Assembly: GCA_965220855.1 (NCBI GenBank)
Contig: CBDCQY010000001.1
Span: forward strand, 372,001 to 436,000
Direction: 5' to 3'
DNA length: 64,000 bases
Source of the DNA: Bin95 sp965220855
Lineage (GTDB): Bacteria > Pseudomonadota > Alphaproteobacteria > Bin95
Shown: piece by piece, positions 28,057 to 36,466 of the stretch
Layout: each line of letters starts with the position of its first letter
Numbering within the stretch: position 1 is the first letter of the stretch
Position numbers and translations under genes: made by a program
Notes under the pieces: generated by a model
What the model was told of the DNA's origin: nothing
Database searches by the model: none
What the model saw: only the letters and a program-made list of their open reading frames with translations

Positions 28057-28386
28057 ATGACACAGATTCGAACCCCACTGGATATCGGCCTGGTGATTCG
28101 CGACCGGCGCCGCAGGCTGCGGCTGAGCCAGATGGATCTCGCGCGCAAGGTCGGCGTCGGGCGGCAATGGATCGTGGCGGTGGAGCAGGGCCGGCCCCGC
28201 GCCGAGCTCGGCCTGGTGCTGCGCACGCTGGCCGCCCTCGATCTGGCGCTCACGCTCGACTCCGATCGGCATCCCGCTCTTGCGGACTACACGGCCGATA
28301 GCGACGCCATGATCGCCGCTCTTGACGATATCGCCCCGGTCGATATCGACGCCGTGGTCGCCGCCGCGATGAAGACAGACCCGTGA
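28057..28386 (+). CDS. HipB-like antitoxin, XRE-type DNA-binding protein
   Basis: A 109-residue protein with a helix-turn-helix at about 14-65 (IRDRRRRLRLSQMDLARKVG and WIVAVEQGRPRAELGLVLR), followed by an acidic tail (DIAPVDIDAVV) that could contact HipA. In HipBA systems HipB neutralises the kinase and represses its own operon. A good promoter and operator palindromes precede it. Its last codon region overlaps the hipA start (GTGA), giving tight coupling. Confidence 0.82.
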   Translation: MTQIRTPLDIGLVIRDRRRRLRLSQMDLARKVGVGRQWIVAVEQGRPRAELGLVLRTLAALDLALTLDSDRHPALADYTADSDAMIAALDDIAPVDIDAVVAAAMKTDP

Positions 28387-29681
28387 GCGACAGGCTCGCC
28401 GTCCTCGCCGACGGGCGCGTCATGGGCGAGCTTCGCCGCGAAGCGCGCGGCCGGCTCGCCTTCGCCTATGACGAGCGCTGGCGGTCGAAGGCGGCGGCCT
28501 GGCCCCTCTCGCTCTCGATGCCGCTTGCGGTCGGCGAGCATGAGCACGCCAGGATCGAACCCTGGCTGTGGGGCCTGCTGCCCGACAATGAAGTCATCCT
28601 GGCGCGCTGGGGCCGGCGGTTTCATGTCTCGCCCCGCAACGCCTTCGCCTTGCTGGGCGCCGTCGGAGAGGACTGCGCCGGCGCGGTGCAGCTGATCCGC
28701 CCGGAGCGCGTCGACGCCATGCTTGTGGAGCGCCGCCCGCAGGTGGACTGGCTGACCGAGGCGGATGTCGCCCGGCGCCTGCGCGCGCTGAGGGCGGACG
28801 GCGCAGGGTGGCGCACCGCCAGCGATGTGGGCCAGTTCAGCCTCGCCGGCGCGCAGCCCAAGACGGCGCTCTGCTTCGACGGCGGGCGCTGGGGCGTGCC
28901 GTCCGGCCGGACGCCGACCACGCATATCCTGAAACCGCCCGTGGCGGGGCTGGACGGCCATGCCGAGAACGAACATCTCTGCCTGCGCCTGGCTCGCGCG
29001 CTCGGTCTGCCGGCGGCTGGATCGCAAGTGCTTACATTCGAGGACGAGACCGCGATCGTCGTGGAGCGCTACGACCGCGCCCGGGTCGGCGCGACCGTCC
29101 GCCGCCTGCATCAGGAAGACTTCTGCCAGGCGCTCGGCTTTCCGCCGACCAGGAAATATCAGAATGAGGGCGGCCCCGGATGCGCGAAAATGGGCGACGC
29201 GATCCGCACGCACTCAAGCGAGCCGGAGCGCGACACCCGGACTTTCGCGCGCGCCATCCTGTTCAACTGGATCGTCGGGGGCACGGACGCGCACGCAAAG
29301 AACTTCTCGATGCTGATCGGCGCCGGCGGGCGGGCGCGCCTGGCGCCGCTCTACGATCTCGCCAGCGTGCTGCCTTACGATCTCGATTTGCGGCGCTTGA
29401 AGATGGCGACCCGGATCGGCAGCAAATACAGGCTCGACGAGATTCATGCGCGCCACTGGGCCCGCCTCGCTTCGGAGCTGCGGCTGCCCGCCGCCGAACT
29501 GCTGGAGATGGGGCAGGAAATGGCCGAGGCGCTGCCCGGCGCCTTCGCGGAGACGGTGGAGCGCGCCCGGTCCGAGGGGCTGGGTCATCTCGTCATGGCG
29601 CGGATGGGCGACCTGCTGCCCGCGCGCGCGCAACAATGCGCCCGCATTCTTGCGGGCCCGGCGATCACATCAGCCCCTTGA
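28383..29681 (+). CDS. HipA-family serine/threonine-kinase toxin
   Basis: A 432-residue HipA-type kinase. The N-terminal couple-HipA domain ends near 110; the kinase core shows the ATP-binding segment FSLAGAQPKTALC, the specificity stretch GRTPTTHILKPP, HAENEHLCLRLARALGLP, the catalytic loop NWIVGGTDAHAKNFS (catalytic Asp and metal Asn) and the metal-binding LAPLYDLASVLPY. All residues needed for activity appear intact. E. coli HipA phosphorylates glutamyl-tRNA synthetase and induces persistence; the target here is unknown. The start GTG overlaps the hipB stop. The 3' end overlaps the convergent pterin dehydratase gene by 17 nt. Confidence 0.85.
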   Translation: MSDRLAVLADGRVMGELRREARGRLAFAYDERWRSKAAAWPLSLSMPLAVGEHEHARIEPWLWGLLPDNEVILARWGRRFHVSPRNAFALLGAVGEDCAGAVQLIRPERVDAMLVERRPQVDWLTEADVARRLRALRADGAGWRTASDVGQFSLAGAQPKTALCFDGGRWGVPSGRTPTTHILKPPVAGLDGHAENEHLCLRLARALGLPAAGSQVLTFEDETAIVVERYDRARVGATVRRLHQEDFCQALGFPPTRKYQNEGGPGCAKMGDAIRTHSSEPERDTRTFARAILFNWIVGGTDAHAKNFSMLIGAGGRARLAPLYDLASVLPYDLDLRRLKMATRIGSKYRLDEIHARHWARLASELRLPAAELLEMGQEMAEALPGAFAETVERARSEGLGHLVMARMGDLLPARAQQCARILAGPAITSAP

Positions 29682-29982
29682 CCGCGCCGGTCGAGGCGGC
29701 GGCGGCGTTCATGACGCGCGCGAGTTCGATGTCGAGCGCGGTCACGCCGTCGGCGCTGTGGGTGGCGAGCGTCACGTCCACGCGGTTATAGACGTTGGAC
29801 CATTCGGGATGGTGGTCCATGCGCTCCGCGACCGGGGCGACGCGCGCCATGAAGGCGAAGGCGGCGGGGAAGTCCTCGAAGCGGAAGCTCCGCTGGATGG
29901 CGTCGCGGCCCGCCGCTTCGCTCCAGCCCTCCAGGCCGGCGAGCGCCGCCTTGCGCTCGCTATCGGTCAGCTTCTTCGCCAT
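29665..29982 (-). CDS. 4a-hydroxytetrahydrobiopterin dehydratase (PCD/DCoH)
   Basis: A 105-residue pterin-4a-carbinolamine dehydratase, which recycles oxidised tetrahydropterin after aromatic-amino-acid hydroxylation. The active-site signature HHPEWSNVYNRVDVTLATH carries the catalytic histidines, preceded by FAFMARVAPVAERM. Homology starts at the internal ATG 29982 (MAKKLTDSER) and not at the longer frame end 30024. No phenylalanine hydroxylase gene is in the window. It is divergent from the metallopeptidase gene at 30023. Confidence 0.9.
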   Translation of the reverse strand: MAKKLTDSERKAALAGLEGWSEAAGRDAIQRSFRFEDFPAAFAFMARVAPVAERMDHHPEWSNVYNRVDVTLATHSADGVTALDIELARVMNAAAASTGAVKGLM

Positions 29983-30022
29983 TATCCCGCACTCCCGAAC
30001 CCCGCACCGCGACCGAGCGCCC

Positions 30023-30430
30023 ATGATGACCGCCAGAGAAGGGCCTGTCCATCCGCCGAGCCTCGACCAGCTGGCCGCCTGGGCCGAGTCGGCCTACGCC
30101 GAACTGCCGGAGCGCTTTCGCCGGCTGACCGCCGATGTGGTCTTCCGGGTGGACGAGTTTCCGGACGAGGAGACCGAGCGCGAGATGGAGCTCGAAAGCC
30201 CCTTCGACCTGCTCGGCCTCTATCGCGGCGTGTCGCTGGACCGGCGCAGCGTCGCCGAGACCGCGGAGGATGTGGATCTGGTGTTCCTCTACCGCCGCCC
30301 GATCCTGGACTATTGGTGCGAGACCGGCGAGGACCTGCGCCATATCGTGCGCCATGTGCTGGTGCACGAGATCGGCCACCATTTCGGCCTCTCCGACGAG
30401 GACATGGAGGCCATCGAGGCCCAGGCTTGA
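30023..30430 (+). CDS. Minimal zinc metallopeptidase-like protein (HExxHH family)
   Basis: A 135-residue protein of the small metallopeptidase family with one zinc motif near the C-terminus, VLVHEIGHHFGLSDEDM. Residues before it include FRVDEFPDEE and an FLYRRPILDYW strand. Members are soluble and uncharacterised. It starts at ATG 30023 (a second ATG follows at 30026). The UGSC selenoprotein gene begins 60 nt downstream on the same strand, so co-transcription is possible but not required. Confidence 0.8.
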   Translation: MMTAREGPVHPPSLDQLAAWAESAYAELPERFRRLTADVVFRVDEFPDEETEREMELESPFDLLGLYRGVSLDRRSVAETAEDVDLVFLYRRPILDYWCETGEDLRHIVRHVLVHEIGHHFGLSDEDMEAIEAQA

Positions 30431-30490
30431 CGGCGCCGCCCGCCGGTCGCAGCCTTGGGGTCCTTGGCAATGCAGGCGGGAGAGCGACCG

Positions 30491-32215
30491 ATGGCGGACT
30501 ATGCGGTGGTCTGGCCGCGCGGCGAGAAGGCGGCGGCGCTGCAGCCGCTGGCGCCGCGCCTCGACGGGCTGGAGGGCAAGCGCATCGCCTTCCTCTGGGA
30601 CTATCTGTTTCGCGGCGACGAGATCTTTCCGATGCTCGCCGACGGGCTGGCCGGGCGCTATCCCGGCGTGGACTTCATCGGCTATGAGGTCTTCGGCTCC
30701 ACCCATGGCGACGAGGAGCGCGAGATCGTGGCCGCGCTGCCGGCGCGGCTGAAGGAGCTGGGCGCGGACGCCATCGTCTCCGGCATGGGCTGCTGAGGCT
30801 CCTGCACGCCCGCCGTGTTGCGGGTGAGCGCCGTTGCCGAAGCCGCCGGAGTGCCGTCCTCCTCGCTGGTCTGCGAGGGCTTTCTCGGCCAGGCCGCCAC
30901 CACCGCCGTCGGGCTCGGCATGCCGAACCTGCCGCTCGCCCCGGTGGCCGGCCATGTCGATACCCAGACCGACAACGAGCTGCGCGCCAATGTGCTGGGC
31001 GCGACGCTGGATGCGGTCGTGGCCAATCTGACCGAGCGGCCCGCCGACGCGCTGCCGACGGTCGAGCCGGAGCCGCGCGAGATCGTCTTCGAGGGCAGCT
31101 TCGAGGAGGTGAACCGCCTCTTCTACGAGAACCGCTGGTCGGACGGCCTGCCGGTCGTCCCGCCCTCGGTGGACAAGATCGAGGCCTTCCTCGCCTTCGC
31201 CGACCGGCCGGGCGACACGGTGCTGGGCCAGGTGCCGCCCGACAACCGCGCCGCCACGATCTGGAATGTCGCCGCCAACGGCGTCATGGCCGGCTGCCGG
31301 CCGGAATATATGCCCGTGCTGGTGGCGCTGGCCGAAGCGATGGCGGACCCGGAATACGGGGTCGAGCATTCCGGCAACACGCCGGGGGCCGAGACGCTGA
31401 TCACCGTCAACGGCCCGATCGCGAGCGCGCTCGGCTTCAATTGCGAGCAGGGCGCGCTGCGCGACGGCTTCCAGGCCAACAGTTCCATCGGACGCTTCTG
31501 GCGGCTCTATCTGCGCAATGTCGCGGGCTTCCTGCCGCATGAGACCGACAAGGCCACGTTCGGCAACACCTGGCGGGTGGCGCTGGCGGAGAACGAGGCG
31601 GTGCTGGCGCGCATCGGCTGGCCCAACACCGCCACCGACATGGGGCTGCCGGAAGGCGCCAACGCCGTCACCATCTCGCGCTACACCGGCGGCGGCGTGG
31701 TGACCTCGGTGTTCGGGCGCCGGGCGGAGGAGATGCTGCCCTATCTGGCGGACGCGCTGGTCAAGCAGTCCGGCTGGGAGATGGTGTTCACCGTCGGCAT
31801 GGCGACCGGGGCCTACCGGCCGCTGCTGCTGCTCTCGCCGATCCTGGCGGAGACCATCGCCGGCTCGGGCTTCTCCAAGGACGATCTGCGCGACTGGCTC
31901 TACGCCCATGCGCGGATGCCGGCGCGCAAGTTCGAGAACTATCTCTCGGGCTGGACCAATCTGGTGCCGGGGCGCCGCTCGCTGGCGGAGCTGGCGGCGG
32001 TCGGCAAGGCGCCGCGCGCCTTTGCGGAGTCGGACGATCCCGACCGCCTGGTGCCGATCGTCTGCGAGCCGGAGGACTTCGCCATCGCGGTCGCCGGCGA
32101 CCCGCTGCGCACCAACGCCTATGTGTTCGCGCATAACGGCATCCTGGGCTACCCGGTCAGCCGCGAAATCCGCCTGCCGGCGGACTGGGAGGCCCGGCTG
32201 GCGGAAGCCGGCTGA
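30491..32215 (+). CDS. UGSC-motif selenoprotein fused to a DGLP domain (Sec102)
   Basis: A 574-residue frame crossed by one TGA at 30794-30796. The N-terminal domain (1-195) resembles UGSC-family selenoproteins: GKRIAFLWDYLFRGDE, then LGADAIVSGMGC, Sec, GSCTPAVLRVSAVAEAAG. Sec102 and Cys105 form the UxxC pair, with a further Cys just before Sec. Residues about 200-574 are a domain shared with the proteins at 32493 and 41702 (WSDGLPVVPPS near 216, NGVMAGCRPEYMPV, NSSIGRFWRL). A SECIS-like hairpin follows the UGA by 10 nt. The ATG at 30491 has GGGAG upstream. It heads a run with a small ORF, a second DGLP protein and a thioredoxin-reductase-like protein, so a thiol/selenol redox role is inferred. 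Biochemical function is unknown. Confidence 0.85.
30794..30826 (+). promoter_or_regulatory. Bacterial SECIS-type hairpin after UGA at 30794
   Basis: After the UGA come 10 nt and then a 7-bp stem, CGCCCGC (30807-30813) with GCGGGTG (30820-30826, one G-U pair), and the loop CGTGTT (30814-30819). The loop starts CGTG like the one at 13494, and the spacing from UGA is nearly identical. Hand-drawn. Confidence 0.7.
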
Positions 32216-32225
32216 AGGGGGCATA

Positions 32226-32435
32226 GTGGGCCATCGCAGAAGTGATGGCAGGTGGATTGTGACGAATGAGCCGAAGAGACGGTTGAACGCGGAGGAAAGG
32301 CTCGCTGTGATCGCCGCAGTGCAGGCCGCCGCCGCCGAACGGCTTGCCGAATCTGGCGGTCGCTGTCGGGATGCGGACGTCAGCGCGGCCCGCAGTCAGG
32401 ATTTCCTCTATGAAGATGAGGGCATGCCGGGGTGA
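32226..32435 (+). CDS. Small hypothetical protein between the two DGLP genes
   Basis: A 69-residue frame starting at GTG 32226, with AGGGGG about 4 nt upstream; GTG 32259 is an alternative. The middle forms an amphipathic, alanine-rich helix (AEERLAVIAAVQAAAAERLAE) and the acidic C-terminus reads DFLYEDEGMPG. It lies 10 nt after the UGSC gene and is in the same reading frame as the next gene, separated by the TGA at 32433. That TGA has no UxxC context and no convincing hairpin, so it is taken as a true stop. No family recognised; it could be a spurious frame. Confidence 0.4.
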   Translation: MGHRRSDGRWIVTNEPKRRLNAEERLAVIAAVQAAAAERLAESGGRCRDADVSAARSQDFLYEDEGMPG

Positions 32436-32492
32436 TCGCCGCCGGGCTTTCGACGCTGCCGGTTGCTCTGTCGAAGCGACCGGGTTGCGGCG

Positions 32493-33644
32493 ATGAGCGG
32501 CGGGGGTGAGGCGCTCTGGCTGCTGACGCCCGCCGGCCAGCGGGCGAATGGCGAGTGGATCGACGACACGCTGGCTGAGCGCGCGCGGGAGAAGGGCATG
32601 ACCGCCCGGCTGACCGAAGCCGGGCGCTTCCCCCGCCAGCGCGTGGAGGTGCTGCGCGGCGGCGATCCGGGCGAACTCTATTACCGGCGCGGCTGGACCG
32701 ACGGGCTGCCGGTCGTGCCGCCGACGCTGGAGCGCGTGAACGCCATGCTGCGGGCCGGCGCGCGCGGGCGCAACGAAAGCCTGGGCGAACTCGACCCCCT
32801 GAAGGGCGTGGCGACGGTGGAGCGCGTGGCCGCCAACGCCGTCATGGCCGGCTGCGCCCCGGAGCATTTCCCGGTCGTCATTGCGGCGGTCGAGGCGCTG
32901 GCCGACCCCGCCTTCAACCTGCGCGGCGTGCAGACCACGGATGAGAATGTGGCGCCGCTGATCCTGCTGAGCGGCCCCGTCGTCGAGCGGCTGGAGGTCA
33001 ATGCCGGCTTCGGCGCGCTCGGGCCGGGCTGGCGGGCCAACGCCGCCATCGGGCGCGCGCTGCGCCTGGTCATGAATAATATCGGCGGCGGCTGGCCGGC
33101 GGCGGTCTCCTTCGCCGGCCTCGGCCAGCCCGCCCGCTACACCCTGGTGCTGGCGGAGAACGCCGCCGCCAATCCCTGGCGGCCGCTGCATGAGGAGCTG
33201 GGCGGCGAGAATCTGCTGGCGCTGCTGCGGGCCGAGACGGTGGTGAACGTCACCGGCGGGCTGGACGATCTGGCGAGCGTCATGGGCTCCGCCGCGTCGG
33301 CCTTCACCATCGCCCATGCCGGCAAGGCGGTGGCCGTCTTGGCGCCCTTCGTCGCGCAGGAGCTGGCGGGCCAGGGCTGGTCGAAGGCGGATGTGCGCCA
33401 GGCGCTCTGGGAGCGCGGCCGGATGCCGCGCGCCGCCTTCGAGGCGCTCTGGCTGCGCCGCCGGCTGCTCGGCCGCGAGCGCTGGCCGGAGTGGGTGGAA
33501 GGCGAGGGCGCCGTGCCGGTCACCGCTTGCCCGGAGGACATCCTTGTCGTGGTGGCGGGCGGCGACATCCCGATTCCGCAATGCGCCTGGCTGCCCTCCT
33601 GGGGCTTTCCGCCCTGCTGCGTGGTGCGGGAGATCGCGCTTTGA
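32493..33644 (+). CDS. DGLP-domain protein (UGSC-associated), without Sec domain
   Basis: A 383-residue protein. The DGLP domain starts near residue 66 (RRGWTDGLPVVPPT), continues with VAANAVMAGCAPEHFPVV, the glycine-rich GFGALGPGWRANAAIGRAL and GQGWSKADVRQALW, and ends with a cysteine-rich tail (CAWLPSWGFPPCCVV). The first 65 residues are a unique basic segment and not a UGSC or thioredoxin domain. The ATG at 32493 lacks a strong ribosome site; TTG 32463 in the same frame is possible. The stop overlaps the next start (TTGA), coupling it to the thioredoxin-reductase-like gene. Function unknown; the conserved Cys in MAGC may take part in thiol exchange. Confidence 0.72.
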   Translation: MSGGGEALWLLTPAGQRANGEWIDDTLAERAREKGMTARLTEAGRFPRQRVEVLRGGDPGELYYRRGWTDGLPVVPPTLERVNAMLRAGARGRNESLGELDPLKGVATVERVAANAVMAGCAPEHFPVVIAAVEALADPAFNLRGVQTTDENVAPLILLSGPVVERLEVNAGFGALGPGWRANAAIGRALRLVMNNIGGGWPAAVSFAGLGQPARYTLVLAENAAANPWRPLHEELGGENLLALLRAETVVNVTGGLDDLASVMGSAASAFTIAHAGKAVAVLAPFVAQELAGQGWSKADVRQALWERGRMPRAAFEALWLRRRLLGRERWPEWVEGEGAVPVTACPEDILVVVAGGDIPIPQCAWLPSWGFPPCCVVREIAL

Positions 33645-34462
33645 GGCCGCTCGATCTGGCGGTGGTCGGCGGCGGCATGGCCGGGCTGGCGGCGGCCGAC
33701 GAGGCGCTGTCGCAGGGCCTCGAAGTGGCGCTGTTCGAGTCCGGCCTCCATGGCGGGCTGGTCGCAAATGTGGGCGCGGTCGATGGCTGGCCGGGGGCGG
33801 CGAGCGGGGCGGAGATCGCCTCCGCCTGGAAGGCGCGCCTCGCCGAGGCCGGCGCGCGCTTCCATGACGAGCATGTGGCGGCGGTGCGCGCGCAGGGCCG
33901 CCGGCGCATCCTGGAGACCGACCGGGGGCGCTGGCGCGCGCGCGCCGTCGTCGCCGCCACCGGCGCGCGGCTCCGTCGCCTCGGCGTCCCGGGCGAGGCG
34001 GCGCTCGCCGGGCGCGGCGTCTCGCAATGCGCTTTCTGCGACGCCGGCTTCTTCCGCGACGCGGATGTGGCGGTGGTCGGCGGCGGCGATGGGGCCCTGC
34101 AGGAGGCGCTGCATCTGGCGCGCCATGTGCGCTCCATCGCGATGATCGTTCGCGGCGAACGGCTGCGGGCGCGGCCCGGCTATGGCGCGCGCGCGGCGGC
34201 GGACCCCAAATTCCGCTTCCTGTGGAACGGCGAGGTCGCCTCCATCGACGGCGAGACCGGCGTCGAGGGCGTGACGCTCGCCGACGGGCGCCGGCTTGAG
34301 GTCTCCGGCGTGTTCGTCTTCATCGGCCTGGAGCCGGAGGCGGCGTTCGCGGGCGAGGGCGTGTTTCCCGCCGGCGCGATGCGCCGGGCGGGCTCGGTGG
34401 CCGACGCCATCGCCGACGGCCAGCGCGCCGCGCGCGAGGCCGCCCTCTGGCTCAGCCGATGA
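33641..34462 (+). CDS. Thioredoxin-reductase-like FAD/NAD(P) oxidoreductase
   Basis: A 273-residue flavoprotein starting at TTG 33641 (GGGAG at good spacing; the start overlaps the previous stop as TTGA). FAD-binding fingerprint LAVVGGGMAGLAAADEALS, flavin segment GGLVANVGAVDGWPG, the redox-active CxxC in VSQCAFCDAGFF (Cys130, Cys133), immediately followed by the NADPH-domain glycine loop VAVVGGGDGALQEAL. It ends with the second FAD motif FVFIGLEPEA and a degenerate AGSVADAI. It is about 40 residues shorter than typical TrxB. Coupling to a DGLP protein and proximity to a UGSC selenoprotein suggest that it reduces these partners. It overlaps the convergent LLM gene by 11 nt. Confidence 0.8.
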   Translation: MRPLDLAVVGGGMAGLAAADEALSQGLEVALFESGLHGGLVANVGAVDGWPGAASGAEIASAWKARLAEAGARFHDEHVAAVRAQGRRRILETDRGRWRARAVVAATGARLRRLGVPGEAALAGRGVSQCAFCDAGFFRDADVAVVGGGDGALQEALHLARHVRSIAMIVRGERLRARPGYGARAAADPKFRFLWNGEVASIDGETGVEGVTLADGRRLEVSGVFVFIGLEPEAAFAGEGVFPAGAMRRAGSVADAIADGQRAAREAALWLSR

Positions 34463-35387
34463 GCGGGCGCACCTCCTCGGCGAAGCGGTGCAGGCCCTCG
34501 ATGCGCATCGGCTGGTCGCCCAGAAAGTCGAGGTTGAAGTGGCGCGCGCCGGCCTTGTGGAAGGCGGCGATCTTCTCGGCCACATCCTCCGGCCGGCCGA
34601 GCGCGGCGTAGCGGGCCGCAGCCTTGCGGAAGTCCATGGCGTAGCGCCTGGAGAGCAGCGCCGTCGCGCGCTCCAGCGCCTTCTCATAGCTCTCGTCGAT
34701 GCAGCAGAACAGCAGATGCGCGGTCGCGAAGCGCTCCAGCCGGCGCCCGGCCGCCTCGGCGGCGGCGGCGATGGTGTCGAGCGCGGCCGCGAACATCTCC
34801 GGCGTCACCACATAGGACATATAGCCGTCGGCCAGCCGGCCCGCGCGCCGGAGCGCCGCCGGCTGGCGCCCGCCGCACCAGATCGGCGGCCCGCCCGGCT
34901 GGAAGGCCGCCGGCTGCATCCGCGCCTCCGGGAAGGAGAAGAAGCGCCCCTCATGCGCGACCGGCTCGCCCGTCCACAGCTTGCGCAGCACCTGGATGGC
35001 CTCGGTCATGCGCGCGCCGCGCTCGCCATGCGGCACGCCGGCCAGCTCCCACTCGCGCGGAAACTCGCCGCCGACTCCGACGCCGAACACGAAGCGCCCC
35101 TCCGCCAGATGGTCGAGCGAGGCCGCCTGCTTGGCGACGCCGGCCGGATGGCGCAGCGGCAGCAGATAGACGGCCGAGCCGACGGTCAGGCGCGGCGAGA
35201 GCGCGGCGGCGTAGGCCAGCTGCACGAAGGGGTCGAGGATCGGCGTGGTGAAGGCCAGATGGTCGCCGACCCACACCGAGTCGAACTCCAGCCGGTCCAG
35301 CAGCTCCACCGTCTGCCGCGCCAGCCCCGGCGTCGGCAACCGCGTCATCAACCCGAACCGCGTGCGCTCCTCCAGCGGCAAACTCAT
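34452..35387 (-). CDS. LLM-class (luciferase-like) flavin/F420-dependent oxidoreductase 1
   Basis: A 311-residue TIM-barrel oxidoreductase of the bacterial luciferase-like family. Typical segments: FDSVWVGDHLAF, LTVGSAVYLLPLRHP, HLAEGRFVFGVGVGGEF, PIWCGGRQPAALRRAGRLADGY. The cofactor, FMN or F420, cannot be decided from sequence; no F420 biosynthesis gene is in the window. It is transcribed alone, against the thioredoxin-reductase-like gene. Confidence 0.84.
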   Translation of the reverse strand: MSLPLEERTRFGLMTRLPTPGLARQTVELLDRLEFDSVWVGDHLAFTTPILDPFVQLAYAAALSPRLTVGSAVYLLPLRHPAGVAKQAASLDHLAEGRFVFGVGVGGEFPREWELAGVPHGERGARMTEAIQVLRKLWTGEPVAHEGRFFSFPEARMQPAAFQPGGPPIWCGGRQPAALRRAGRLADGYMSYVVTPEMFAAALDTIAAAAEAAGRRLERFATAHLLFCCIDESYEKALERATALLSRRYAMDFRKAAARYAALGRPEDVAEKIAAFHKAGARHFNLDFLGDQPMRIEGLHRFAEEVRPLIG

Positions 35388-35512
35388 CGGCGCGCCTCCT
35401 CTCCCCAGGCCCGGCCATCATAGACCCGTCGCCCCCGGTCTCCGAGTTTCAAGGGCGGGGCGGGCGTGGTAAACGGGGGGTGGCGCGGCGGAGCGGTCGG
35501 CTCGGGACCTGC

Positions 35513-36460
35513 ATGATCTATCTCCAGCTCTTCGGCGGTTTCCTGTTGCTCATCGGCGGGGCCGAGTTTCTGGTGCGCGGCGCGGTGCAGCTCGCGGCCC
35601 GGCTCGGCGTCTCGCCGCTGATCATCGGCATGACCGTGGTCGCCTATTGCACCACCATGCCGGAGCTGTTTGTCAGCGTCGAAGCCGCCTTCCGGGGCGC
35701 GCCGGGCATCGCCATCGGCAATATCGTCGGCAGCAATATCTGCAACCTGCTGCTCATCCTGGGCGCGGCCGCCTGCGTGCATCCCATCCTGGTCGGGCCG
35801 CGCGAGGTCCGCTTCGAGGGCGCGGCGGTCATCGGCGTCACGCTGCTCTTTCTGCTGCTGGCGCTCTCCGGCGCGCTCGGCATGGCGGACGGCGCGCTGC
35901 TGCTGGCCTGCCTCGCGGCCTTCACGGTCGTCTCCTACCGGCGCGCGCGGCGGGGCGGCGGCGCGGTCGGGCGGGAGGAGGAGGCGACGGAGGCGCGCCC
36001 GGCCTGGATGGCCCTCGGCGCGCTCGCGCTCGGGCTCGCCTGCGTCGTCGGCGGCTCCAACCTGCTGGTGGAGGGCGCGGTCGGGCTGGCGCGCCTGCTC
36101 GGCGTCTCCGAGGCCGTGATCGGCGTGACCGTGGTGGCCGTCGGCACCTCGCTGCCGGAGCTCGCCACGGCCGTCGTTTCCGCCTGGCGTCGCCACCCGG
36201 AGGTCGCGGTCGGCAATGTGCTGGGGGCCAATATCTTCAACCTGCTGGCGATCGGCGGCGTGGTGTCCGTGCTGCATCCGCTCGCCGTGCCGGAGCGGCT
36301 GCTGGAGCTCGGCGTCTGGACGATGCTTGCCGCCACCCTGGCGCTGGTCTGCCGGTTGATGCTGCGGGGCCGGCTCGGCCGCCCGGCGGGGCTGCTCTGC
36401 CTCGCCGTCTATGCGGCCTATGTGACGGTCGAATATCTGCCCGCAGCCGCGCCGGGATAG
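35513..36460 (+). CDS. Calcium/sodium antiporter (CaCA family, YrbG-like)
   Basis: A 315-residue inner-membrane exchanger with about ten helices in two inverted halves. Each half carries the ion-binding alpha-repeat: first CTTMPELFVSV with IGNIVGSNICNLLLILG, second GTSLPELATAV with VGNVLGANIFNLLAIGG. The acidic residue of each repeat (PE) binds the cation. A short arginine-rich cytoplasmic loop (RRARRGGG) separates the halves. The start is placed at ATG 35513. uvrC follows after 6 nt and may be co-transcribed. Confidence 0.9.
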   Translation: MIYLQLFGGFLLLIGGAEFLVRGAVQLAARLGVSPLIIGMTVVAYCTTMPELFVSVEAAFRGAPGIAIGNIVGSNICNLLLILGAAACVHPILVGPREVRFEGAAVIGVTLLFLLLALSGALGMADGALLLACLAAFTVVSYRRARRGGGAVGREEEATEARPAWMALGALALGLACVVGGSNLLVEGAVGLARLLGVSEAVIGVTVVAVGTSLPELATAVVSAWRRHPEVAVGNVLGANIFNLLAIGGVVSVLHPLAVPERLLELGVWTMLAATLALVCRLMLRGRLGRPAGLLCLAVYAAYVTVEYLPAAAPG

Positions 36461-36466
36461 CGCGCC

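Noticed and set aside
32433..32435. In-frame TGA joining the small ORF (32226-32435) to the DGLP gene as a fourth selenoprotein
   Set aside because: Context is U-S-P-P-G with no nearby U-x-x-C, no hairpin with a G-bearing loop at 10-11 nt, and the intervening residues do not resemble a UGSC domain.
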